Shown here in pieces: positions 23,584 through 38,000 of a DNA stretch of 64,000 nt (position 1 is the stretch's first letter; the number at the start of each line of letters is the position of its first letter). The translations under genes were made by a program, and so were the position numbers. The notes under the pieces are model-generated. The model was not told the origin of the DNA. It worked only from the letters and a program-made list of their open reading frames with translations, and did not search any database. Source of the DNA: Bathymodiolus brooksi (lineage: Eukaryota; Mollusca; Bivalvia; Mytilida; Modiolidae); NCBI GenBank assembly GCA_963680875.1, contig OY804580.1, forward strand, positions 95,695,353-95,759,352, given 5' to 3'.

Positions 23584-26473
23584 ACTGGTTTCACCATGTC
23601 CCTCTGTCCGTCTATCTTATGTCGTACGATAACTTGAGTTGTGTTTCTTAGAATCTTTTAAAATTTTATCAGCAGCTTCCCGGTGAAGAGAGGAGGTCCC
23701 TTTCATTTTTGACGATTTTCACTTTTGCCGTTCCAGAGTTATTGGACTTGATATGACAGAAAATAGGATTTTTACCCTATGTCGTATGATAACTTGAGTA
23801 GTGTTTCTCAGAAATTTTTTTAAAAATTTTATCAGCAGCTTACCGGTGAAGAGAGGAGGATCCCTTTCATTTTTGGTCGGAACAATTGGTAATGTTTTGG
23901 TTATGGAAATAGGTTGGACAGATGTGAGGAGTGGGGGGTATATCTTAGTGAGCCGTGCTCACAGTAATACTAGTTTAAATATTGATATCTGTATTCAAAA
24001 TGCAGTTATCTCTATGAATTGAATTACAGATGAATATGCCTCTATAAACTCCTCAGCCAAATGAACTGAAACTTGGTAGGAACCATCTATTGAAGGTCCT
24101 CTATAAAGATTGCTCATTTTGTCCCGATCCGTTAACAAACATGGCCACTCCAGTCAACTCTTGTTTCTGATTGGCTGATTCAAAAAATTCTTCTCTTCTG
24201 AAACCGCTTGGCTAAATGAACCGAAGCTTGGTAGGAAGCATCTATGGGCAGTCCTCTATAAAGAGTGCTCATTTTGCTCCAATCCATTTACAAAAATGGC
24301 CGTCACAGGCAATTGTTATTTCTGATTAGTAGATTTCTAAAAATCTTCTCCTCTGAAACCGCTTAGCCTAATGATCCGAAACTTAGTAGGAAGCATCTAT
24401 GGAAGGTCCTCTATAAAGATTGCTTATTGCGACCCGATCCATTAACAAATATGACCACCACAGGCGATTCTTGTTTCTGATTGGCTGATATTTTTTAATT
24501 CTTCTCCTCGGAAACCGCTTGGCCAAATGATCCAAAAATTGGTAGGAAGTATCTATGGGCTGTCCTCTATAAAGAGTACTCATTTCGTTCCGATTCCATT
24601 AACAAACATGGCCGCCACAGGCGATTCTTGTTTCTGATTGGTCTATTTCTAAGAATCTTCTCCTCTGAAACCACATTGCCAAATGATCCGAAACTTGGTA
24701 GGAAGCATCTATGGAAGGTCCTCTATAAAGATTGCTCATTCCGTCCCGATCCATTAACAAACATGGCCACCACAGGCAATTTTTTTTTCTGATTGGTCTA
24801 TTTCTAAAAATCTTCTCCTCTGAAACCACATTACCAAATGATCCGAAACTTGGTAGGAAGCATCTATGGAAGGTCCTCTATAAACATTGCTCATTCCGTC
24901 CCGATCCATTAACAAACATGGCCACCACAGGCGATTCTTGTTTTTGATTGATAGATTTTTTTTAAAAAAATCATCTTTCTGTTAAAAGGGAGACAACTGT
25001 AGTTATACCCCCCACAACAAAGTTGTAGGGAGGTATACTGGTTTCACCATGTCCGTCTGTCCGTCTATCCTATGTCGTACGATAACTTGAGTTGTGTTTC
25101 TTAGAATCTTTTAAAATTTTATCAGCAGCTTCCCGGTGAAGAGAGGAGGTCCCTTTCATTTTTGACGATTTTCACTTTTGCCGTTCCAGAGTTATTGGAC
25201 TTGATATGACGGAAAATAGGATTTTTACCCTATGTCGTATGATAACTTGAGTAGTGTTTCTCAGAAAAATGTTTTAAAATTTTATCAGCAGCTTACCGGT
25301 GAAGAGAGGAGGATCCCTTTCATTTTTGGTCGGAACAATTGGTAATGTTTTGGTTATGGAAATAGGTTGGACAGATGTGAGGAGTGGGGGGTATATCTTA
25401 GTGAGCCGTGCTCACAGTAATACTAGTTTAAATATTGATATCTGTATTCAAAATGCAGTTATCTCTATGAATTGAATTACAGATGAATATGCCTCTATAA
25501 ACCCCTCAGCCAAATGAACTGAAACTTGGTAGGAACCATCTATGGAAGGTCCTCTATAAAGATTGCTCATTTTGTCCCGATCCGTTAACAAACATGGCCA
25601 CTACAGTCAACTCTTGTTTCTGATTGGCTGATTTAAAAAATTCTTCTCTTCTGAAACCGCTTGGCTAAATGAACCGAAGCTTGGTAGGAAGCATCTATGG
25701 GCAGTCCTCTATAAAGAGTGCTCATTTTGCTCCAATCCATTTACAAAAATGGCCGTCACAGGCAATTGTTATTTCTGATTGGTAGATTTCCAAAAATCTT
25801 CTCCTCTGAAACCGCTTAGCCTAATGATCCGAAACTTAGTAGGAAGCATCTATGGAAGGTCCTCTATAAAGATTGCTTATTTCGACCCGATCCATTAACA
25901 AATATGACCACCACAGGCGATTCTTGTTTCTGATTGGCTGATATTTTTTAATTCTTCTTCTCTGAAACCGCTTGGCCAAATGATCCGAAAATTGGTAGGA
26001 AGTATCTATGGGCTGTCCTCTATAAAGAGTACTCATTTCGTTCCGATTCCATTAACAAACATGGCCGCCACAGGCGATTTTTGTTTCTGATTGGTCTATT
26101 TCTAAGAATCTTCTCCTCTGAAACCACATTGCCAAATGATCCGAAACTTGGTAGGAAGCATCTATGGAAGGTCCTCTATAAAGATTGCTCATTCCGTCCC
26201 GATCCATTAACAAACATGGCCACCACAGGCAATTCTTTTTTCTGATTAGTCTATTTCTAAAAATCTTCTCCTCTGAAACCACATTGCCAAATGATCCGAA
26301 ACTTGGTAGGAAGCATCTATGGAAGGTCCTCTATAAACATTGCTCATTCCGTCCCGATCCATTAACAAACATGGCCACCACAGGCAATTCTTGTTTTTGA
26401 TTGATAGATTTTTAAAAAAAAAATCATCTTTCTGTTAAAAGGGAGACAACTGTAGTTATACCCCCACAACAAA

Positions 26474-29065
26474 GTTGTAGGGGGGTATACTAGTTTCACC
26501 ATGTCCGTCTGTCCGTCTATCCTATGTCGTATGATAACTTGAGTAGTGTTTCTCAGAAAAATGTTTTAAAATTTTATCAGCAGCTTACCGGTGAAGAGAG
26601 GAGGATCCCTTTCATTTTTGGTCGGAACAATTGGTAATGTTTTGGTTATGGAAATTCTAAGGTTGGACAGATGTGAGGAGTGGGGGGTATATCTTAGTGA
26701 GCCGTGCTCACAGTAATACTAGTTTAAATATTGATATCTGTATTCAAAATGCAGTTATCTCTATGAATTGAATTACAGATGAATATGCCTCTATAAACTC
26801 CTCAGCCAAATGAACTGAAACTTGGTAGGAACCATCTATGGAAGGTCCTCTATAAAGATTGCTCATTTTGTCCCGATCCGTTAACAAACATGGCCACTAC
26901 AGTCAACTCTTGTTTCTGATTGGCTGATTTTTTAAATTCTTCTCTTCTGAAACCGCTTGGCTAAATGAACCGAAGCTTGGTAGGAAGCATCTATGGGCAG
27001 TCCTCCATAAAGAGTGCTCATTTTGCTCCAATCCATTTACAAAAATGGCCGTCACAGGCAATTGTTATTTCTGATTAGTAGATTTCTAAAAATCTTCTCC
27101 TCTGAAACCGCTTAGCCTAATGATCCGAAACTTAGTAGGAAGCATCTATGGAAGGTCCTCTATAAGGATTGCTTATTTCGACCCGATCCATTAACAAATA
27201 TGACCACCACAGGCGATTCTTGTTTCTGATTGGCTGATATTTTTTAATTCTTCTTCTCTGAAACCGCTTGGCCAAATGATCCGAAAATTGGTAGGAAGTA
27301 TCTATGGGCTGTCCTCTATAAAGAGTACTCATTTCGTTCCGATTCCATTAACAAACATGGCCGCCACAGGCGATTTTTGTTTCTGATTGGTCTATTTCTA
27401 AGAATCTTCTCCTCTGAAACCACATTGCCAAATGATCCGAAACTTGGTAGGAAGCATCTATGGAAGGTCCTCTATAAAGATTGCTCATTCCGTCCCGATC
27501 CATTAACAAACATGGCCACCACAGGCAATTCTTTTTTCTGATTAGTCTATTTCTAAAAATCTTCTCCTCTGAAACCACATTGCCAAATGATCCGAAACTT
27601 GGTAGGAAGCATCTATGGAAGGTCCTCTATAAACATTGCTCATTCCGTCCCGATCCATTAACAAACATGGCCACCACAGGCAATTCTTGTTTTTGATTGA
27701 TAGATTTTTAAAAAAAAAATCATCTTTCTGTTAAAAGGGAGACAACTGTAGTTATACCCCCACAACAAAGTTGTAGGGGGGTATACTAGTTTCACCATGT
27801 CCGTCTGTCCGTCTATCCTATGTCGTATGATAACTTGAGTAGTGTTTCTCAGAAAAATGTTTTAAAATTTTATCAGCAGCTTACCGGTGAAGAGAGGAGG
27901 ATCCCTTTCATTTTTGGTCGGAACAATTGGTAATGTTTTGGTTATGGAAATTCTAAGGTTGGACAGATGTGAGGAGTGGGGGGTATATCTTAGTGAGCCG
28001 TGCTCACAGTAATACTAGTTTAAATATTGATATCTGTATTCAAAATGCAGTTATCTCTATGAATTGAATTACAGATGAATATGCCTCTATAAACTCCTCA
28101 GCCAAATGAACTGAAACTTGGTAGGAACCATCTATGGAAGGTCCTCTATAAAGATTGCTCATTTTGTCCCGATCCGTTAACAAACATGGCCACTACAGTC
28201 AACTCTTGTTTCTGATTGGCTGATTTTTTAAATTCTTCTCTTCTGAAACCGCTTGGCTAAATGAACCGAAGCTTGGTAGGAAGCATCTATGGGCAGTCCT
28301 CCATAAAGAGTGCTCATTTTGCTCCAATCCATTTACAAAAATGGCCGTCACAGGCAATTGTTATTTCTGATTAGTAGATTTCTAAAAATCTTCTCCTCTG
28401 AAACCGCTTAGCCTAATGATCCGAAACTTAGTAGGAAGCATCTATGGAAGGTCCTCTATAAGGATTGCTTATTTCGACCCGATCCATTAACAAATATGAC
28501 CACCACAGGCGATTCTTGTTTCTGATTGGCTGATATTTTTTAATTCTTCTTCTCTGAAACCGCTTGGCCAAATGATCCGAAAATTGGTAGGAAGTATCTA
28601 TGGGCTGTCCTCTATAAAGAGTACTCATTTCGTTCCGATTCCATTAACAAACATGGCCGCCACAGGCGATTTTTGTTTCTGATTGGTCTATTTCTAAGAA
28701 TCTTCTCCTCTGAAACCACATTGCCAAATGATCCGAAACTTGGTAGGAAGCATCTATGGAAGGTCCTCTATAAAGATTGCTCATTCCGTCCCGATCCATT
28801 AACAAACATGGCCACCACAGGCAATTCTTTTTTCTGATTAGTCTATTTCTAAAAATCTTCTCCTCTGAAACCACATTGCCAAATGATCCGACACTTGGTA
28901 GGAAGCATCTATGGAAGGTCCTCTATAAACATTGCTCATTCCGTCCCGATCCATTAACAAACATGGCCACCACAGGCGATTCTTGTTTTTGATTGATAGA
29001 TTTAAAAAAAAAAATCATCTTTCTGTTAAAAGGGAGACAACTGTAGTTATACCCCCCACAACAAA
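26474..29065 (+). repeat. Two shortened 1296-bp Helitron-like units
   Basis: These two units lack one of the two ~157-bp head repeats: TCCTATGTCGTATGATAAC follows the start directly. They also share a 4-bp insertion (GAAATTCTAAGG). The unit at 33426 has both features too, so one deleted unit was copied rather than deleted three times. Confidence 0.85.
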
Positions 29066-32000
29066 GTTGTAGGGGGGGTATACTGGTTTCACCATGTCCG
29101 TCTGTCCGTCTATCTTATGTCGTACGATAACTTGAGTTGTGTTTCTTAGAATCTTTTAAAATTTTATCAGCAGCTTCCCGGTGAAGAGAGGAGGTCCCTT
29201 TCATTTTTGACGATTTTCACTTTTGCCGTTCCAGAGTTATTGGACTTGATATGACAGAAAATAGGATTTTTACCCTATGTCGTATGATAACTTGAGTAGT
29301 GTTTCTCAGAAAAATGTTTTAAAATTTTATCAGCAGCTTACCGATGAAGAGAGGAGGATCCCTTTCATTTTTGGTCGGAACAATTGGTAATGTTTTGGTT
29401 ATGGAAATAGGTTGGACAGATGTGAGGAGTGGGGGGTATATCTTAGTGAGCCGTGCTCACAGTAATACTAGTTTAAATATTGATATCTGTATTCAAAATG
29501 CAGTTATCTCTATGAATTGAATTACAGATGAATATGCCTCTATAAACCCCTCAGCCAAATGAACTGAAACTTGGTAGGAACCATCTATGGAAGGTCCTCT
29601 ATAAAGATTGCTCATTTTGTCCCGATCCGTTAACAAACATGGCCACTAGAGTCAACTCTTGTTTCTGATTGGCTGATTCAAAAAATTCTTCTCTTCTGAA
29701 ACCGCTTGGCTAAATGAACCGAAGCTTGGTAGGAAGCATCTATGGGCAGTCCTCTATAAAGAGTGCTCATTTTGCTCCAATCCATTTACAAAAATGGCCG
29801 TCACAGGCAATTGTTATTTCTGATTGGTAGATTTCCAAAAATCTTCTCCTCTGAAACCGCTTAGCCTAATGATCCGAAACTTAGTAGGAAGCATCTATGG
29901 AAGGTTCTCTATAAAGATTGCTTATTTCGACCCGATCCATTAACAAATATGACCACCACAGGCGATTCTTGTTTCTGATTGGCTGATATTTTTTAATTCT
30001 TCTTCTCTGAAACCGCTTGGCCAAATGATCCGAAAATTGGTAGGAAGTATCTATGGGCTGTCCTCTATAAAGAGTACTCATTTCGTTCCGATTCCATTAA
30101 CAAACATGGCCGCCACAGGCGATTTTTGTTTCTGATTGGTCTATTTCTAAGAATCTTCTCCTCTGAAACCACATTGCCAAATGATCCGAAACTTGGTAGG
30201 AAGCATCTATGGAAGGTCCTCTATAAAGATTGCTCATTCCGTCCCGATCCATTAACAAACATGGCCACCACAGGCAATTCTTTTTTCTGATTAGTCTATT
30301 TCTAAAAATCTTCTCCTCTGAAACCACATTGCCAAATGATCCGAAACTTGGTAGGAAGCATCTATGGAAGGTCCTCTATAAACATTGCTCATTCCGTCCC
30401 GATCCATTAACAAACATGGCCACCACAGGCGATTCTTGTTTTTGATTGATAGATTTTTTAAAAAAAAATCATCTTTCTGTTAAAAGGGAGACAACTGTAG
30501 TTATACCCCCCACAACAAAGTTGTAGGGGGGTATACTGGTTTCACCATGTCCGTCTGTCCGTTTATCCTATGTCGTACGATAACTTGAGTTGTGTTTCTT
30601 CGAATCTTTTAAAATTTTATCAGCAGCTTCCCGGTGAAGAGAGGAGGTCCCTTTCATTTTTGACGATTTTCACTTTTGCCGTTCCAGAGTTATTGGACTT
30701 GATATGACGGAAAATAGGATTTTTACCCTATGTCGTATGATAACTTGAGTAGTGTTTCTCAGAAAAATGTTTTAAAATTTTATCAGCAGCTTACCGGTGA
30801 AGAGAGGAGGATCCCTTTCATTTTTGGTCGGAACAATTGGTAATGTTTTGGTTATGGAAATAGGTTGGACAGATGTGAGGAGTGGGGGGTATATCTTAGT
30901 GAGCCGTGCTCACAGTAATACTAGTTTAAATATTGATATCTGTATTCAAAATGCAGTTATCTCTATGAATTGAATTACAGATGAATATGCCTCTATAAAC
31001 CCCTCAGCCAAATGAACTGAAACTTGGTAGGAACCATCTATGGAAGGTCCTCTATAAAGATTGCTCATTTTGTCCCGATCCGTTAACAAACATGGCCACT
31101 ACAGTCAACTCTTGTTTCTGATTGGCTGATTTAAAAAATTCTTCTCTTCTGAAACCGCTTGGCTAAATGAACCGAAGCTTGGTAGGAAGCATCTATGGGC
31201 AGTCCTCTATAAAGAGTGCTCATTTTGCTCCAATCCATTTACAAAAATGGCCGTCACAGGCAATTGTTATTTCTGATTGGTAGATTTCCAAAAATCTTCT
31301 CCTCTGAAACCGCTTAGCCTAATGATCCGAAACTTAGTAGGAAGCATCTATGGAAGGTCCTCTATAAAGATTGCTTATTTCGACCCGATCCATTAACAAA
31401 TATGACCACCACAGGCGATTCTTGTTTCTGATTGGCTGATATTTTTTAATTCTTCTTCTCTGAAACCGCTTGGCCAAATGATCCGAAAATTGGTAGGAAG
31501 TATCTATGGGCTGTCCTCTATAAAGAGTACTCATTTCGTTCCGATTCCATTAACAAACATGGCCGCCACAGGCGATTTTTGTTTCTGATTGGTCTATTTC
31601 TAAGAATCTTCTCCTCTGAAACCACATTGCCAAATGATCCGAAACTTGGTAGGAAGCATCTATGGAAGGTCCTCTATAAAGATTGCTCATTCCGTCCCGA
31701 TCCATTAACAAACATGGCCACCACAGGCAATTCTTTTTTCTGATTAGTCTATTTCTAAAAATCTTCTCCTCTGAAACCACATTGCCAAATGATCCGAAAC
31801 TTGGTAGGAAGCATCTATGGAAGGTCCTCTATAAACATTGCTCATTCCGTCCCGATCCATTAACAAACATGGCCACCACAGGCGATTCTTGTTTTTGATT
31901 GATAGATTTTTAAAAAAAAAATCATCTTTCTGTTAAAAGGGAGACAACTGTAGTTATACCCCCCACAACAAAGTTGTAGGGGGGGTATACTGGTTTCACC

Positions 32001-35000
32001 ATGTCCGTCTGTCCGTCTATCCTATGTCGTACGATAACTTGAGTTGTGTTTCTTCGAATCTTTTAAAATTTTATCAGCAGCTTCCCGGTGAAGAGAGGAG
32101 GTCCCTTTCATTTTTGACGATTTTCACTTTTGCCGTTCCAGAGTTATTGGACTTGATATGACGGAAAATAGGATTTTTACCCTATGTCGTATGATAACTT
32201 GAGTAGTGTTTCTCAGAAAAATGTTTTAAAATTTTATCAGCAGCTTACCGGTGAAGAGAGGAGGATCCCTTTCATTTTTGGTCGGAACAATTGGTAATGT
32301 TTTGGTTATGGAAATAGGTTGGACAGATGTGAGGAGTGGGGGGTATATCTTAGTGAGCCGTGCTCACAGTAATACTAGTTTAAATATTGATATCTGTATT
32401 CAAAATGCAGTTATCTCTATGAATTGAATTACAGATGAATATGCCTCTATAAACCCCTCAGCCAAATGAACTGAAACTTGGTAGGAACCATCTATGGAAG
32501 GTCCTCTATAAAGATTGCTCATTTTGTCCCGATCCGTTAACAAACATGGCCACTACAGTCAACTCTTGTTTCTGATTGGCTGATTTAAAAAAATCTTCTC
32601 TTCTGAAACCGCTTGGCTAAATGAACCGAAGCTTGGTAGGAAGCATCTATGGGCAGTCCTCTATAAAGAGTGCTCATTTTGCTCCAATCCATTTACAAAA
32701 ATGGCCGTCACAGGCAATTGTTATTTCTGATTGGTAGATTTCCAAAAATTTTCTCCTCTGAAACCGCTTAGCCTAATGATCCGAAACTTAGTAGGAAGCA
32801 TCTATGGAAGGTCCTCTATAAAGATTGCTTATTTCGACCCGATCCATTAACAAATATGACCACCACAGGCGATTCTTGTTTCTGATTGGCTGATATTTTT
32901 TAATTCTTCTTCTCTGAAACCGCTTGGCCAAATGATCCGAAAATTGGTAGGAAGTATCTATGGGCTGTCCTCTATAAAGAGTACTCATTTCGTTCCGATT
33001 CCATTAACAAACATGGCCGCCACAGGCGATTTTTGTTTCTGATTGGTCTATTTCTAAGAATCTTCTCCTCTGAAACCACATTGCCAAATGATCCGAAACT
33101 TGGTAGGAAGCATCTATGGAAGGTCCTCTATAAAGATTGCTCATTCCGTCCCGATCCATTAACAAACATGGCCACCACAGGCAATTCTTTTTTCTGATTA
33201 GTCTATTTCTAAAAATCTTCTCCTCTGAAACCACATTGCCAAATGATCCGAAACTTGGTAGGAAGCATCTATGGAAGGTCCTCTATAAACATTGCTCATT
33301 CCGTCCCGATCCATTAACAAACATGGCCACCACAGGCAATTCTTGTTTTTGATTGATAGATTTTTAAAAAAAAAATCATCTTTCTGTTAAAAGGGAGACA
33401 ACTGTAGTTATACCCCCACAACAAAGTTGTAGGGGGGTATACTAGTTTCACCATGTCCGTCTGTCCGTCTATCCTATGTCGTATGATAACTTGAGTAGTG
33501 TTTCTCAGAAAAATGTTTTAAAATTTTATCAGCAGCTTACCGGTGAAGAGAGGAGGATCCCTTTCATTTTTGGTCGGAACAATTGGTAATGTTTTGGTTA
33601 TGGAAATTCTAAGGTTGGACAGATGTGAGGAGTGGGGGGTATATCTTAGTGAGCCGTGCTCACAGTAATACTAGTTTAAATATTGATATCTGTATTCAAA
33701 ATGCAGTTATCTCTATGAATTGAATTACAGATGAATATGCCTCTATAAACTCCTCAGCCAAATGAACTGAAACTTGGTAGGAACCATCTATGGAAGGTCC
33801 TCTATAAAGATTGCTCATTTTGTCCCGATCCGTTAACAAACATGGCCACTACAGTCAACTCTTGTTTCTGATTGGCTGATTTTTTAAATTCTTCTCTTCT
33901 GAAACCGCTTGGCTAAATGAACCGAAGCTTGGTAGGAAGCATCTATGGGCAGTCCTCCATAAAGAGTGCTCATTTTGCTCCAATCCATTTACAAAAATGG
34001 CCGTCACAGGCAATTGTTATTTCTGATTAGTAGATTTCTAAAAATCTTCTCCTCTGAAACCGCTTAGCCTAATGATCCGAAGCTTAGTAGGAAGCATCTA
34101 TGGAAGGTCCTCTATAAGGATTGCTTATTTCGACCCGATCCATTAACAAATATGACCACCACAGGCGATTCTTGTTTCTGATTGGCTGATATTTTTTAAT
34201 TCTTCTTCTCTGAAACCGCTTGGCCAAATGATCCGAAAATTGGTAGGAAGTATCTATGGGCTGTCCTCTATAAAGAGTACTTATTTCGTTCCGATTCCAT
34301 TAACAAACATGGCCGCCACAGGCGATTATTGTTTCTGATTGGTTTATTTCTAAGAATCTTCTCCTCTGAAACCACATTGCCAAATAATCCGAAACTTGGT
34401 AGGAAGCATCTATGGATGGTCCTCTATAAAGATTGCTCATTCCGTCCCGATCCATTAACAAACATGGCCACCACAGGCAATTCTTTTTTTTTGATTAGTC
34501 TATTTCTAAAAATCTTCTCCTCTGAAACCACATTGCCAAATGATCCGAAACTTGGTAGGAAGCATCTATGGAAGGTCCTCTATAAACATTGCTCATTCCG
34601 TCCCAATCCATTAACAAACATGGCCACCACAGGCGATTCTTGTTTTTGATTGATAGATTTAAAAAAAAAAATCATCTTTCTGTTAAAAGGGAGACAACTG
34701 TAGTTATACCCCCCACAACAAAGTTGTAGAGGGGTATACTGGTTTCACCATGTCCGTCTGTCCGTCTATCCTATGTCGTACGATAACTTGAGTTGTGTTT
34801 CTTAGAATCTTTCAAAATTTTATCAGCAGCTTTCCGGTGAAGAGAGGAGGATCCCTTTCATTTTTGACGATTTTCACTTTTGCCGTTCCAGAGTTATTGG
34901 ACTTGATATGACGGAAAATAGAATTTTTACCCTATGTCGTATGATAACTTGAGTAGTGTTTCTCAGAAAAATGTTTTAAAATTTTATCAGCAGCTTACCG

Positions 35001-38000
35001 GTGAAGAGAGGAGGATCCCTTTCATTTTTGATCGGAACAATTGGTAATGTTTTGGTTATGGAAATAGGTTGGACAGATGTGAGGAGTGGGGGGTATATCT
35101 TAGTGAGCCGTGCTCACTGTAATACTAGTTTAAATATTGATATCTGTATTCAAAATGCAGTTATCTCTATGAATTGAAGTACAGATGAATATGCCTCTAT
35201 AAACCACTCAGCCAAATGAACTGAAACTTGGTAGGAACCATCTATGGAAGGTCCTCTATAAAGATTGCTCATTTTGTCCCGATCCGTTAACAAACATGGC
35301 CACTACAGTCAACTCTTGTTTCTGATTGGCTGATTTTTTAAATTCTTCTCTTCTGAAACCGCTTGGCTAAATGAACCGAAGCTTGGTAGGAAGCATCTAT
35401 GGGCAGTCCTCCATAAAGAGTGCTCATTTTGCTCCAATCCATTTACAAAAATGGCCGTCACAGGCAATTGTTATTTCTGATTAGTAGATTTCTAAAAATC
35501 TTCTCCTCTGAAACCGCTTAGCCTAATGATCCGAAGCTTAGTAGGAAGCATCTATGGAAGGTCCTCTATAAGGATTGCTTATTTCGACCCGATCCATTAA
35601 CAAATATGACCACCACAGGCGATTCTTGTTTCTGATTGGCTGATATTTTTTAATTCTTCTTCTCTGAAACCGCTTGGCCAAATGATCCGAAAATTGGTAG
35701 GAAGTATCTATGGGCTGTCCTCTATAAAGAGTACTCATTTCGTTCCGATTCCATTAACAAACATGGCCGCCACAGGCGATTATTGTTTCTGATTGGTTTA
35801 TTTCTAAGAATCTTCTCCTCTGAAACCACATTGCCAAATAATCCGAAACTTGGTAGGAAGCATCTATGGATGGTCCTCTATAAAGATTGCTCATTCCGTC
35901 CCGATCCATTAACAAACATGGCCACCACAGGCAATTCTTTTTTTTTGATTAGTCTATTTCTAAAAATCTTCTCCTCTGAAACCACATTGCCAAATGATCC
36001 GAAACTTGGTAGGAAGCATCTATGGAAGGTCCTCTATAAACATTGCTCATTCCGTCCCAATCCATTAACAAACATGGCCACCACAGGCGATTCTTGTTTT
36101 TGATTGATAGATTTAAAAAAAAAAATCATCTTTCTGTTAAAAGGGAGACAACTGTAGTTATACCCCCCACAACAAAGTTGTAGAGGGGTATACTGGTTTC
36201 ACCATGTCCGTCTGTCCGTCTATCCTATGTCGTACGATAACTTGAGTTGTGTTTCTTAGAATCTTTCAAAATTTTATCAGCAGCTTTCCGGTGAAGAGAG
36301 GAGGATCCCTTTCATTTTTGACGATTTTCACTTTTGCCGTTCCAGAGTTATTGGACTTGATATGACGGAAAATAGAATTTTTACCCTATGTCGTATGATA
36401 ACTTGAGTAGTGTTTCTCAGAAAAATGTTTTAAAATTTTATCAGCAGCTTACCGGTGAAGAGAGGAGGATCCCTTTCATTTTTGATCGGAACAATTGGTA
36501 ATGTTTTGGTTATGGAAATAGGTTGGACAGATGTGAGGAGTGGGGGGTATATCTTAGTGAGCCGTGCTCACTGTAATACTAGTTTAAATATTGATATCTG
36601 TATTCAAAATGCAGTTATCTCTATGAATTGAAGTACAGATGAATATGCCTCTATAAACCCCTCAGCCAAATGAACTGAAACTTGGTAGGAACCATCTATG
36701 GAAGGTCCTCTATAAAGATTGCTCATTTTGTCCCGATCCGTTAACAAACATGGCCACTACAGTCAACTCTTGTTTCTGATTGGCTGATTTAAAAAATTCT
36801 TCTCTTCTGAAACTGCTTGGCTAAATGAACCGAAGCTTGGTAGGAAGCATCTATGGGCAGTCCTCTATAAAGAGTGCTCATTTTGCTCCAATCCATTTAC
36901 AAAAATGGCCGTCACAGGCAATTGTTATTTCTGATTGGTAGATTTCTAAAAATCTTCTCCTCTGAAACCGCTTAGCCTAATGATCCGAAACTTAGTAGGA
37001 AGCATCTATGGAAGGTCCTCTATAAAGATTGCTTATTTTGACCCGATCCATTAACAAATATGACCACCACAGGCGATTCTTGTTTCTGATTGGCTGATAT
37101 TTTTTAATTCTTCTTCTCTGAAACCGCTTGGCCAAATGATCCGAAAATTGGTAGGAAGTATCTATGGGCTGTCCTCTATAAAGAGTACTTATTTCGTTCC
37201 GATTCCATTAACAAACATGGCCGCCACAGGCGATTTTTGTTTCTGATTGGTCTATTTCTAAGAATCTTCTCCTCTGAAACCACATTGCCAAATGATCCGA
37301 AACTTGGTAGGAAGCATCTATGGAAGGTCCTCTATAAAGATTGCTCATTCCGTCCCGATCCATTAACAAACATGGCCACCACAGGCAATTCTTTTTTCTG
37401 ATTAGTCTATTTCTAAAAATCTTCTCCTCTGAAACCACATTGCCAAATGATCCGAAACTTGGTAGGAAGCATCTATGGAAGGTCCTCTATAAACATTGCT
37501 CATTCGTTCCGATCCATTAACAAACATGGCCACCACAGGCGATTCTTGTTTTTGATTGATAGATTTAAAAAAAAAAAAATCATCTTTCTGTTAAAAGGGA
37601 GACAACTGTAGTTATACCCCCCACAACAAAGTTGTAGGGGGGTATACTGGTTTCACCATGTCCGTCTGTCCGTCTATCCTATGTCGTACGATAACTTGAG
37701 TTGTGTTTCTTAGAATCTTTTAAAATTTTATCAGCAGCTTCCCGGTGAAGAGAGGAGGTCCCTTTCATTTTTGACGATTTTCACTTTTGCCGTTCCAGAG
37801 TTATTGGACTTGATATGACGGAAAATAGGATTTTTACCCTATGTCGTATGATAACTTGAGTAGTGTTTCTCAGAAAAATGTTTTAAAATTTTATCAGCAG
37901 CTTACCGGTGAAGAGAGGAGGATCCCTTTCATTTTTGGTCGGAACAATTGGTAATGTTTTGGTTATGGAAATAGGTTGGACAGATGTGAGGAGTGGGGGG

